NCBI GenBank assembly: GCA_022822135.1
Contig: JAJECH010000018.1
Location: 186,001-250,000 of the forward strand
DNA: 64,000 nucleotides
DNA from: Pseudomonadales bacterium
Lineage (GTDB): Bacteria > Pseudomonadota > Gammaproteobacteria > Pseudomonadales > Azotimanducaceae
Reading direction: 5' to 3'
The translations under genes were made by a program, and so were the position numbers. Within the stretch, counting starts at the first letter, position 1; every line of letters begins with the position of its first letter. Positions 51,405-60,410 of this stretch are shown in pieces. The notes under the pieces are model-generated. The model made no database searches. It was given only the letters and a program-made list of their open reading frames with translations, and had not been told where the DNA came from.

Positions 51405-52337
51405 CTACTTCAGGGTCGATATTCTTAGGCTCAGTTCGCCTCCAATCGCACGCTCGATTCCAGTATTCGTTTGGATTAGATAGCCACCTTCATGATCAAT
51501 TCCAATCCCAGTTCCGGTGATTGGGGGCTCCACACCAGTCAACACGATCTGTCGATCTCTTAGAAGATCGCGCCGCTCCCACGATTCCTTAAACGCCTCA
51601 AATCCAGATGCTTCAAACCGTCGAATCGTCGAATGAATGCCATTAATCAGCTCCGCAACTAGGAAATTGCGTGAACATGAATCGACATGATCAACGATTC
51701 GAGTCGCCTGATAGGATCCAGTCACGTCCACCCCCGGCGCATCGTTTACATTAATCCCGATCCCTACAACCAAAGTCGCAGGACGCTGGGCGGCCGCTAG
51801 CTCAATCAAGATCCCTCCGACCTTCCGTTGTCCAATCAGTACATCGTTGGGCCATTTCAGTGACACATTCTCGATCCCTAGTTCATCAAGTACTGCCGCA
51901 GTTTGCGAACCTACCGCAAGACTAATCGCACCAAGCTCTGCCGTCGGTCGGTCGATCGTGATACCAATACTCAATGCGATGTTTTTTCCGAAGGGTGATA
52001 CCCACTGTCGACCACGACGACCCCGTCCTCCGGTTTGTACCTCTGCGGTTCGAACCCAACCGTCAATGTCTCCACTGCGCGAGAGCTCCAGCAAGTCGGT
52101 GTTGGTGCTCTCTGTACATGTCAAGACGTCAAGTCGTCGCAACCACGCTTGTGTGGACTCATCTAACTTCGTTTGGATCGTTGCTTCCCTTAGGAACTCC
52201 TGCTGTTCGAGAGACAGCACTCCGTTTGTGGCTTCAATGCCGAAATCGGCTAGCTGAGCCATTACAGATGCATCGACACTGGTCTGGTCTAGTCGCTTCC
52301 CACCTACAAGCGCGACCAACACCTCTTCCAGATCCAT
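51405..52337 (-). CDS. birA: Biotin-protein ligase lacking a complete helix-turn-helix
   Basis: 310 residues. Ligase core: CTESTNTDLLELS, GRGRRGR (104-110, biotin/ATP loop), SLKWPNDVLIGQRKVGGILI and the C-terminal domain. It attaches biotin to carboxylase carrier proteins. The N-terminal ~55 residues align with the E. coli BirA DNA-binding domain only at its edges (LVALVGG... GIEATNGVLSL); the middle recognition helices seem to be deleted, so operator binding is doubtful. Divergent from the PhyH gene with 128 bp between. Confidence 0.93.
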   Translation of the reverse strand: MDLEEVLVALVGGKRLDQTSVDASVMAQLADFGIEATNGVLSLEQQEFLREATIQTKLDESTQAWLRRLDVLTCTESTNTDLLELSRSGDIDGWVRTAEVQTGGRGRRGRQWVSPFGKNIALSIGITIDRPTAELGAISLAVGSQTAAVLDELGIENVSLKWPNDVLIGQRKVGGILIELAAAQRPATLVVGIGINVNDAPGVDVTGSYQATRIVDHVDSCSRNFLVAELINGIHSTIRRFEASGFEAFKESWERRDLLRDRQIVLTGVEPPITGTGIGIDHEGGYLIQTNTGIERAIGGELSLRISTLK

Positions 52338-52465
52338 CTTAACTTGCCTCCTTGACTCACCAACTCGTTCGCGTGAGGAATTTCCTCAACGAATCCCATC
52401 GCTACACTTAGAGTCCATTAGACGCGTCTTGCGTCGTCAGTTCGTATTTTCTGACAGGTGCTCAT

Positions 52466-53395
52466 ATGGAATTTGGCAAATTCAAATCAACCGACGCGCT
52501 CAACAAGACTTTTAATCGAGTGAAGTCGCTTGGGCTTGAAACGAACATTTACGAACTCGACACCTACGGGTTCACGGTCGTGCCACCCGACAAAGTGGCA
52601 GACAAAGCGTTTTTTGAGCGTATTCGTGAGACCGTACTTCGTCTCTGCAAAGAGCGCACTGGATTCAATTTCTCTCTTGACAGCAACGGCGACTTCGGAG
52701 AGTACAAAGCCCAGCCACAAACTGATGGTCAATTCCTTTTGTTTTACCTTTTAATGGCAGATCGTGTCTTTGAAGAATGGGTGATGAATCCTACGTTGTA
52801 CGCTCTCATCGACTATTTAATGCGCGGTCAGCAGCAACTATCCAGCCTGACCTCATTCGTCAAATGGAAAGGCGACCGCGATACATTGGGCTTGCATAGC
52901 GATTCACCGCCTGATCGTGACGGCCATCTTCCGGCATGCTCGGACGTCGCTAATGCGGCGTACTGTCTCACTGATTACACGCTAGACAACGGTGCGATTG
53001 CGATGGTACCCGGAAGTCACCTCTACTGTCGACAACCCGGCGCCGGTGAAGGCGAAAAGCGCGCTGTACCTGTCGAAGCCGAAGCTGGTTCTTTGATCGC
53101 GTGGCATGGCAATACGTGGCATGGTGCATTCCCAAAGAAAACGGACGGTCTCCGCTTGAACGTGACCAGCTACCACTGCCATCGACGGCTTAAGACGCAA
53201 GAAGCGTACCAATGGCGCGTCACGCAGGAGATGCTCGACCGCAATCCGACAGAATTTGCTCGACTAGTCGGCGCAGACGACCATATGGGCTGGGACGAAA
53301 ACGGTCCAGACTACACTCGTGGCGTTAAGTATTTGCCTGACGAAGCTAAAAAACGTCTCGCACGTCTAGCAAACCGCAAGAAGAAAGCGGCATAA
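52466..53395 (+). CDS. Phytanoyl-CoA dioxygenase (PhyH) family oxygenase
   Basis: 309 residues. The Fe(II)/2-oxoglutarate facial triad is His144-x-Asp146 (GLHSDSPPD) and His219 (GNTWHG), with Arg230 for 2-oxoglutarate. Length and motif spacing fit PhyH enzymes that hydroxylate branched-chain or secondary-metabolite substrates. It is followed after 47 bp by a double-hotdog dehydratase, likely an operon. Confidence 0.88.
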   Translation: MEFGKFKSTDALNKTFNRVKSLGLETNIYELDTYGFTVVPPDKVADKAFFERIRETVLRLCKERTGFNFSLDSNGDFGEYKAQPQTDGQFLLFYLLMADRVFEEWVMNPTLYALIDYLMRGQQQLSSLTSFVKWKGDRDTLGLHSDSPPDRDGHLPACSDVANAAYCLTDYTLDNGAIAMVPGSHLYCRQPGAGEGEKRAVPVEAEAGSLIAWHGNTWHGAFPKKTDGLRLNVTSYHCHRRLKTQEAYQWRVTQEMLDRNPTEFARLVGADDHMGWDENGPDYTRGVKYLPDEAKKRLARLANRKKKAA

Positions 53396-53442
53396 ACGCG
53401 TCTCTGTCACATCTTTGAAATACGAGGGAGGGGGGCTGATCA

Positions 53443-54528
53443 ATGTCTGAGTCAAACTTGATTACGACACTTGATGAGTTTCAAGTTGAATATCGAAAGG
53501 GCATCGGCGCGGTTCTACCGCATCGTCCCTCTAAACAAGCGACGGTTGACAATCTAAGGCGCTACTCTGATGGCGTCGGAGACTATAACCCTCTGTTTAG
53601 GTCACCTGATTACGCCGCGACCAGTCGCTACGAGGAACTTGTCGCGGCACCGACATTCTTGTACGCGGTTACGCTCGGTGTTGTCGCCGGCGAGACTGGT
53701 GCCATCAATCGAGCGCGTGTAAGTACGCAATATCTACCTGTGAACTACGCTGGCGCGGAGATTGACTTCATTCGTCCAATCTGGCGCGACGACACGATCA
53801 CCGCGACTGAAACAGTCGGCGAGACCATGCGCAAGACGAGTTCACGAATCGGACCGATTAACTTCAACACGGGTCATGTCGAGTTCACCAATCAACGCAA
53901 GGAAGTGGTCGCCACGATCAAGACCCTCATGGCTCGCTATCAAAACACCGGCGGAACGCTGGAATATAACCGCGAGGCGAAAGAACCAACTCAGCGCACT
54001 ATCGTGCCGGCCGACCCGCTAGTCTTTGAGCGACAGCGCCAAGGTAAGGAAGCACTGCATTGGGAAGATGTCGTAGAGGGCGACGCGCTCGAGCCTTTGC
54101 AGAAGGGCACCTATTCCGTAACTGAACTGTTTCTGTTCACGCATGGCGTATTAGGCACTGGACGTAGTACCCGTGCGGCGCTCGCTGCGGAAGGCTCAAC
54201 TGATCTAGGTGGCGGTGGCCGGTTTGATGAAGAACACGCCCAAAAACGGCGCAATATGCCAGGGCAGTTTGATTTCGGGCCGCAACGGGTGTGTTGGTTA
54301 GCTCAGGCCGCAACCGATTGGATGGGTGACTACGGCACGCTGAAGAAACTCCACGCGTCTATTCGGCATCCTAATATCGTTGGCGATACGAATACGGTTG
54401 TCGGAAAGGTAACAAAAAAGTACGTTGAGGACAACGACCATCTTGTCGAGCTATCCATCGAAAATCAGAATCAATCAGGCTTAGCGACAGCGTATGCGAC
54501 CGCGGTTATCAGTCTGCCAACACGTTAG
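53443..54528 (+). CDS. FAS1-like/MaoC-type double-hotdog dehydratase
   Basis: 361 residues with two hotdog halves. The first has NLRRYSDGVGDYNPLFRSPD and PTFLYAVTLGVVAGE, the second HWEDVVEGDALEPLQKGTYS and HPNIVGDTNTVVGKVTKKYV. Such proteins hydrate or dehydrate enoyl-CoA. A GGAGG-like sequence precedes the ATG. Operon with the PhyH gene suggests a chain-shortening or modification pathway for acyl-CoAs; the exact substrate is unknown. Confidence 0.87.
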   Translation: MSESNLITTLDEFQVEYRKGIGAVLPHRPSKQATVDNLRRYSDGVGDYNPLFRSPDYAATSRYEELVAAPTFLYAVTLGVVAGETGAINRARVSTQYLPVNYAGAEIDFIRPIWRDDTITATETVGETMRKTSSRIGPINFNTGHVEFTNQRKEVVATIKTLMARYQNTGGTLEYNREAKEPTQRTIVPADPLVFERQRQGKEALHWEDVVEGDALEPLQKGTYSVTELFLFTHGVLGTGRSTRAALAAEGSTDLGGGGRFDEEHAQKRRNMPGQFDFGPQRVCWLAQAATDWMGDYGTLKKLHASIRHPNIVGDTNTVVGKVTKKYVEDNDHLVELSIENQNQSGLATAYATAVISLPTR

Positions 54529-54811
54529 CACATAGTTCCGTATCGAACTCACGTTTGTCATGCAATCGCCAGGCAAGCGACTAGCAGATCCATCGTACCT
54601 CTCTGGTTGCAGTCTCGACCTAGGAAGGGCGTACGCGCTGTACCTACCTCGCTAGGTTAGGATTGCCGAAACGATCCAACGCTCTATTCATAGCTTAGAT
54701 CGCTGACGATCATGACGACTGAATTCACGGAGCTGACCTTCTCAGCCACGTGTAAAACAAGGTTATCCCAATTCCGGCTACTATCATCCGATTTCGCTTC
54801 GAACACTACCG

Positions 54812-57520
54812 ATGCGCAATCCGGAAGATCGGTTGATGTCTCCCCACCCTAAGAAAACTCCATTGAAAGGCGAGCCTCTAGCACTGCCATTAGTGAACGA
54901 CGTGCCGAACGAGCTCATCGGTGGTAAAGCACGCTCGCTAAGTCGCCTGTCGTCAGCGGGTTTTGCGGTGCCTGAGGGTTACGTGCTAACCACACACGCT
55001 TATCGAAAGTTCGTAGCTCAGCATGAATTCCATCAGCAATTGCAGGAAGCTTCGTTACCTGACATACGGACGGGCAAACTGACCTTTGAGTTTGCAGCTA
55101 CGCGAGTTGAAGCGCTTTTCGAGACCTTTGACATCAGCGGCGAAATTCGTGGACTCATTAGCCAGATTCATAACGAACTCAACACCGGTGATTTTCCTCT
55201 CGCGGTTCGTTCATCAGCCACTTTAGAGGATCAACCGGAGTACTCGTTCGCAGGTCAGCACGCCTCGTTCATGGGGATACGGACGCTTGAAAGCACAGTG
55301 TCGGCGGTTCGAAACTGCTGGGCATCTCTTTGGTCTGAGCGCGCGCTCAGTTACCGACATCGGATCGGCATCGGTCACGCCGGATTCTCGATGGCAGTCG
55401 TGATTCAGCAAATGGTCTCGCCAACGGTAGCTGGAATCCTGTTCACAGCAAATCCCCTAACGGGCAAGCGTGACGAAATCGTCGTAAACGCTAGCTATGG
55501 TCACGGCGAACTGATAGTGAATGGTTCGATAGAGCCAGACGAGTTCATTCTGGACCGCGAAACACGATCCATCAAATCAACACACGTCGGTACGAAAGCA
55601 ACTCGACACGGCGCGAGCCAGGTTGAAGGTGTCCGAGCTCACCCAGTCGACCCGAAGCTCGCGGCACGCGCCTGCCTATCGACCACAGAGTTATCCACGC
55701 TCGCGGAACAAGCCGTTGCAATCCAGGACCTTTTCGGCGGTATGCCGCAAGATATCGAATGGGGCTTGGTCAACGATGAGCTGTGGTTGCTTCAATCACG
55801 GCCGATTACAAACCTACCAGCCGAACCGCTCGAAAATGTGCGGTGGGATCCTCCAGAACCTGGTGCATATCTACAGCGTTCTCAGTGGGTCGAGCATGTA
55901 CCCGATCCTGTTTGTTCATTGTTCGAAGACCTGCATATGCGACGGTCGCTGCAAGAAGCATGGGGACGCAATCTCACACGTAGAGGGAATCACGACTTCG
56001 AGGACACGCAACCTCCAGCTAGTTTCTGTCTGACCACGGCGGTTAACGGTTTCGCCTATCGACAGGTCGGCGAGCCGCCTCGCACCGGACTTCCTAGAAG
56101 CAATAAAAAACGTCGTGCATCTCGCTATCAGCGCTACGTATCCATGTTGCGCATGTACCTCACCTTTGTGCCGACGTGGCGTTGGATTACGCTTCCACGA
56201 TATTTAAAGCAAATCCGAGTTTGGCGGAAACTTGATGTACACAGAGCTTCAATCGAACAGCTCTGGAAAGGCATCCGTTCCTTATCGCAAGCAGATGCGG
56301 CCTATTGGTTCAACAAAGGTGTGTGGAACGCATTCGCTTTAAGTCGCGGTACCGAAGCTCAGCTACAGAACTTTCTGCAGAATGAAGGGAAAGACCAATT
56401 CACTAGCGGTCAATTTCTCAGTGGTCTAAAGTCACCCGCATTTGATAGTCAAGTAGAACTCTATGACATCGCTGTTTTGATTCGAAAAAACGAACGGCTT
56501 CTTCGCGAAATAAGCCGTTCGCCGCCTACCCAATTACTCGATATTCTGGATTCAAGCTCGGAAGGGAGCAACGTTCGAGAAGCGCTTGATGCCTATTTAG
56601 TGAAATTCGGTCACCAACTGCGGACACTTGATTTCGGGGAGCCTTTCGAAGCAGAAAATCCTATCAGCACGCTTCGTAGCCTACACACTTTTCTACTAAG
56701 ACCCGAACTAAATCCAGTTGAGCGTCGTCGGCAACTCCTACAACAACAAAGAGAAGCACGTCGCACCGCATCTAAGTGCTTTAGAGGCATTCCAAAAATT
56801 AAGTTTTGGTGGCGCATGTGGGTCGCTAGGCGTTATTACCCATATCGGGAAGCAGGAATGTTTCATTTGGGTCGCGCATGGACCGTACTCCGTCCATTCG
56901 CGCTCGAATTAGGTCAGCGATTAGACGAAGCAGGATCTTTGAGCAGTGCGAACGATATCTTCTACCTTACCACGGACGAGCTCGGACGTGCGATACGTAG
57001 TGTCGTTAGCGTAGCTCGGTTACCAGCTGCACATCGCCAAAAACACTATCCAACGGGCGCAGGATTACCTGAATTAGCGAAACGAGCGCACGAACGACGC
57101 ATTCTGCAAGAACGCCGCAGAAGTCTGAGACCACCGTTCTTGATCCCCGGTCCGCCGCCGTGGGCACCACTGGAATCAACAGAACAGCATCAGAGTTCGA
57201 GTAACGTACTGAATGGATCGTCCGTCAGTCCAGGTCGCGTTCGTGGCAAAGCCTGCGTAATCAGGTCACTCGACGACTTCTCCGCCTTGCAATCGGGGTC
57301 GATCCTCGTTTGCCCGACGACAACACCTGCTTGGACGCCGTTGTTTCCCCAAATCGTGGGGCTTGTGACTGATATTGGCGGTATTCTCGCTCACGGTTCA
57401 ATCGTCGCGCGAGAGTTCGGAATTCCTGCCGTGTTGGGGCTTGGAAACGCGACAGAGATGATTCAAGACGGGCAGTTAATTACCGTAGACGGCGAAGCCG
57501 GAACGGTTGAACTGAGTTGA
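54812..57520 (+). CDS. Rifampin-phosphotransferase-like PEP/ATP-utilising enzyme
   Basis: 902 residues. N-terminal ATP-grasp (PPDK N) domain: GGKARSLSRLSSAGFAVPEG near 34 and VRSSATLEDQPEYSFAGQH near 130. A large mostly helical middle domain follows (about 330-770). The C-terminal mobile domain has TTPAWTPLF and GGILAHGSIVAREFGIPAV with catalytic His861. The order ATP-grasp, middle, His at the end, without a PEP/pyruvate barrel, is that of rifampin phosphotransferase (RPH), not PEP synthase. RPH transfers the beta phosphate of ATP to rifamycin. Similar architecture also occurs in enzymes of unknown substrate. Confidence 0.85.
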   Translation: MRNPEDRLMSPHPKKTPLKGEPLALPLVNDVPNELIGGKARSLSRLSSAGFAVPEGYVLTTHAYRKFVAQHEFHQQLQEASLPDIRTGKLTFEFAATRVEALFETFDISGEIRGLISQIHNELNTGDFPLAVRSSATLEDQPEYSFAGQHASFMGIRTLESTVSAVRNCWASLWSERALSYRHRIGIGHAGFSMAVVIQQMVSPTVAGILFTANPLTGKRDEIVVNASYGHGELIVNGSIEPDEFILDRETRSIKSTHVGTKATRHGASQVEGVRAHPVDPKLAARACLSTTELSTLAEQAVAIQDLFGGMPQDIEWGLVNDELWLLQSRPITNLPAEPLENVRWDPPEPGAYLQRSQWVEHVPDPVCSLFEDLHMRRSLQEAWGRNLTRRGNHDFEDTQPPASFCLTTAVNGFAYRQVGEPPRTGLPRSNKKRRASRYQRYVSMLRMYLTFVPTWRWITLPRYLKQIRVWRKLDVHRASIEQLWKGIRSLSQADAAYWFNKGVWNAFALSRGTEAQLQNFLQNEGKDQFTSGQFLSGLKSPAFDSQVELYDIAVLIRKNERLLREISRSPPTQLLDILDSSSEGSNVREALDAYLVKFGHQLRTLDFGEPFEAENPISTLRSLHTFLLRPELNPVERRRQLLQQQREARRTASKCFRGIPKIKFWWRMWVARRYYPYREAGMFHLGRAWTVLRPFALELGQRLDEAGSLSSANDIFYLTTDELGRAIRSVVSVARLPAAHRQKHYPTGAGLPELAKRAHERRILQERRRSLRPPFLIPGPPPWAPLESTEQHQSSSNVLNGSSVSPGRVRGKACVIRSLDDFSALQSGSILVCPTTTPAWTPLFPQIVGLVTDIGGILAHGSIVAREFGIPAVLGLGNATEMIQDGQLITVDGEAGTVELS

Positions 57521-57606
57521 CTCACTGAAAGTTCTAATCAAGTGCTCTAACGGTGTTTACTTAGTTCGCAGATGAGATTAGGTGGACTGCCCCCATAGCG
57601 CTACGT

Positions 57607-58926
57607 TCAGTACCCGACGCGCTCACGTTCCAGTTTCTTCTCGCTTCGTTTAGCTCCGCGAGCGGCGTCAATCTTCTGCTTCATTCGGTAGATCCACAGA
57701 TCGTCCCGGTCGCCATCCTCAACGGGTTCGTCTAATGCACGTATACGCTTGTATTCACCACGCTCCATGGCCAGACGGGTCGCGACGGTTGTCTTAGGTC
57801 CCGAGTATGTCCCAATCTCGATGAGACCGGAAGAGTAATAACCCATGCGCTGAAGAAGCTTTTCTGATGCGTTTTCCAGTACTTCTGGATCGATCGAAAG
57901 CTGCCAGTTTTCCTGTTGTCTTAACCACGGTTTGACGTTCGAATTCGTCATGATGTAGCGCCACTCATCCGTGTGATTGACGCCGGTACCATGTAATAGA
58001 CGACCATCCATCAACATTACCGTGCCGCCTTTCGCTTCAACGTTAACTGCGGGTGGTAATGGACCTACTTCCTCGCCAGGTTTGGTGTTCGAAACGATGC
58101 GATGACTCGTAGGGATCACCAGTGTGCCGCCATTGACTTCGCTGACATCCTGCATGATGTAGACCGTGTTAACCAAGATTGGCGCATGAGGTGTTTGGAT
58201 CGGATGGATTGCGCCGGAATCTTGATGCAGGTTCTGCGGATAGCTACCAGGACGAGCGATATTTGACGCGAATGAATATGCGTAGTGCCCTTGACCGAGC
58301 AGTTCTTTATTTAGCTGTTCAATCATCGGTCCGCCTTGCACCCATTCGGGATCGAACTCAATGCACTTGGCGAAGCACTCGCCCTTATTGACGAGCGTCC
58401 ACATGATGTGAAAGTGCGGTGTCATGTCCGCTAAGCCACAAGCGCGTTCCGCCGCCGCCTGCCTCTCCAGCCGATCACGCATGTATGAGCACTGGTATTC
58501 GCTCATCCCGTCTTCGATCAGGCAGAAGCCGTATTTCTGCAAATCACGTCGTGCTTTGTTAATGTCCTTCGTCTCACACGGTAGATCGTTGAATTGCTTC
58601 CAATAGTTGTGCTTACGAGGGACCGTTGTATCGTAGTATGGGGTACCGTTTAAACCCCCGCCTTCTGCACTTCGACCTTCTTCGAAGAGAGGGCACTTGA
58701 ATGGCTCAGTTAAGGAGCCATCCGGTCGAGTCGCACGTACGCCATTCCCGCCTACCGGTGGTTTCAGCCAAGGGTTGTTCTTGTGCATCGAACGAAACGG
58801 CTCGCCTGAGCGAAACCATTTAGCGTCCTGTAACTGGGCATCCTCTGGCGATAGCGCTTCGACGTTCTCAGGTAAGAACTCCGGAGGGATGTGACCATTC
58901 GCGTGGGAGCGGGGTTGGGAGGCCAT
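57607..58926 (-). CDS. PhyH-family Fe(II)/2-oxoglutarate dioxygenase
   Basis: 439 residues. His234-x-Asp236 (NLHQDSGAIHP), His312 (RLLHGTGVNH) and Arg323 make the iron/2-oxoglutarate site. A ~110-residue N-terminal part, Pro/Gly-rich, has no recognised domain. Distinct from the 52.5-kb paralogue (little similarity outside the triad). Monocistronic. Substrate unknown. Confidence 0.85.
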   Translation of the reverse strand: MASQPRSHANGHIPPEFLPENVEALSPEDAQLQDAKWFRSGEPFRSMHKNNPWLKPPVGGNGVRATRPDGSLTEPFKCPLFEEGRSAEGGGLNGTPYYDTTVPRKHNYWKQFNDLPCETKDINKARRDLQKYGFCLIEDGMSEYQCSYMRDRLERQAAAERACGLADMTPHFHIMWTLVNKGECFAKCIEFDPEWVQGGPMIEQLNKELLGQGHYAYSFASNIARPGSYPQNLHQDSGAIHPIQTPHAPILVNTVYIMQDVSEVNGGTLVIPTSHRIVSNTKPGEEVGPLPPAVNVEAKGGTVMLMDGRLLHGTGVNHTDEWRYIMTNSNVKPWLRQQENWQLSIDPEVLENASEKLLQRMGYYSSGLIEIGTYSGPKTTVATRLAMERGEYKRIRALDEPVEDGDRDDLWIYRMKQKIDAARGAKRSEKKLERERVGY

Positions 58927-59236
58927 TTACTGGTGGTTATCTACGTGACGACCGATTATAAAACTGGTTTTTGATGTGCCTGTCCTAGGAAATCCAGTTT
59001 AAGTCCCTTACGAATGGTGCGTTCTCCATCGAGTCTCTATAACGATTTCTGTATCTAACTCTTGCTCAGATCTTTCATTTCACCGTAACAACAGACGAAC
59101 CGTGACCGCAGACATCTTTACGACACAACTTGACGTTTCAAGCTTGAGAATACGAGGGACTTTGCCCATGCGGGAGAGGGATTAACTCCTATTTAGCCTG
59201 TAAATCAATAACCAATGAACGTCGATGGAGACCGTT
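58927..59236. other. Intergenic region before the ARPP-1 gene
   Basis: 310 bp between divergent genes. I see no RNA gene or reading frame. It ends in GGAGA (59227-59231), the ribosome site of the next gene. Confidence 0.5.
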
Positions 59237-60238
59237 ATGAATAGCACTTTACCTACTTTCCTTCACACTCTCCGTGTGGGTGATCCACAGTCGAGCGGCA
59301 ACCTCTCGCTCGTGCCCGTCTTTCACGAGAAATACATCGAACCCGACTACATTACGCTTGAAGAAGGCCTTAACGCCAAGCTTCTCGAAGTACAAGAACT
59401 TGAAGAAGGTGCGAGCGTAAACAACATTCTGCTACGAAACAAATCGGACCAACTCGCTTTGCTATTCGAAGGCGAGGAATTCCTAGGCGCACAACAGAAC
59501 CGTATTCTGAACGTGTCAATTCTTGCTTCAGCAAACAGCAAACAGGTACTACCTGTTTCATGCGTTGAAGCCGGTCGCTGGCATCACGAGCACGACGACC
59601 CGAACGAGCAACGTTTCAAAGTCGCTAATCGGATGCACTACGCGCGGGGTCGCGCGTTGGAAAACAGCGCGGTCTCGATGAATCTGGATGCGCAAGAGAC
59701 ATACCGAGGCGACCAATCGAGAGTTTGGCGTGATATTGAACAAAAGTCAGATCGACTTAAAGCGCAATCTCCAACCGCTGCGTCGGATGCCATGTACGTT
59801 GCGACTGAGACTTCGATCAATGATTACGTGAGCGCATTCACACACGCACCGTCGCAAGTTGGTTCGATTTTCGTTATCAATGGCGAAGTAGCGGGACTCG
59901 AGATCTATGCGAGTGCCAAAACACACAAACAGCTGCTTCCAAGACTGATCCGTAGTTACGCACTGGACGCGATCGACGCCAATAGTCAGAGTGAAAACGG
60001 CGAAGACGCGCCAAGCAAATCTGACACCGCTCGCATCTGTAAAACAGCTGAGGCTTTCGTTAAACGACTCGAAAACTCATGGATCAAACAGTTCGATGGG
60101 CTGTGCTTAGGTCAGAACATTCGTTTCAAGGACAACCGTATTACCGGCGGTGCGTTGGTACATCTCGATCGGACACTTCATTTATGCGCATTCGCGACGA
60201 AAGAATCCAGTGATGAACCGATCGAGCTGTGCGATTAA
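59237..60238 (+). CDS. ARPP-1 (DUF6569) domain protein
   Basis: 333 residues from the ATG at 59237, chosen because GGAGA lies 5 nt upstream; an ATG four codons earlier overlaps that site. YITLEEGLNAKLLEVQELEE, NKSDQLALLFEGEEFLGAQQ and RILNVSILASANS are typical of the ARG and Rhodanese-Phosphatase-superfamily-associated (ARPP-1) domain. No signal peptide or membrane helix, so cytoplasmic. Function in the family is not defined. Confidence 0.8.
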   Translation: MNSTLPTFLHTLRVGDPQSSGNLSLVPVFHEKYIEPDYITLEEGLNAKLLEVQELEEGASVNNILLRNKSDQLALLFEGEEFLGAQQNRILNVSILASANSKQVLPVSCVEAGRWHHEHDDPNEQRFKVANRMHYARGRALENSAVSMNLDAQETYRGDQSRVWRDIEQKSDRLKAQSPTAASDAMYVATETSINDYVSAFTHAPSQVGSIFVINGEVAGLEIYASAKTHKQLLPRLIRSYALDAIDANSQSENGEDAPSKSDTARICKTAEAFVKRLENSWIKQFDGLCLGQNIRFKDNRITGGALVHLDRTLHLCAFATKESSDEPIELCD

Positions 60239-60312
60239 TTCTCACGTATTCTTCGAGAACAGGTGTCACGGAAGCAACTGTTCGCTAATTGGCAAGCGTC
60301 GTCCTCAAGACC

Positions 60313-60346
60313 AAAAAAACAAGCGCCGACAGTATCGGCGCTTGTT
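60313..60346 (-). terminator. Rho-independent terminator of the TonB receptor gene
   Basis: A 12-bp stem (AACAAGCGCCGA / TCGGCGCTTGTT, 5-nt loop) followed on the minus strand by a run of U (the plus-strand A7 at 60313-60319). It lies 65 bp beyond the receptor stop. The plus-strand side has only a weak U stretch, so it serves mainly the minus strand but may also end the ARPP-1 transcript. Confidence 0.85.
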
Positions 60347-60410
60347 AAATGTCTAAGCGATTCGAAGGTCGCCACTTCTTCTCCACAGTGGCGACCCCCA
60401 CTAATACGTG

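Noticed and set aside
54812-57520. Calling this phosphoenolpyruvate synthase
   Set aside because: The catalytic His domain is C-terminal and the PEP/pyruvate barrel is absent, unlike PpsA.
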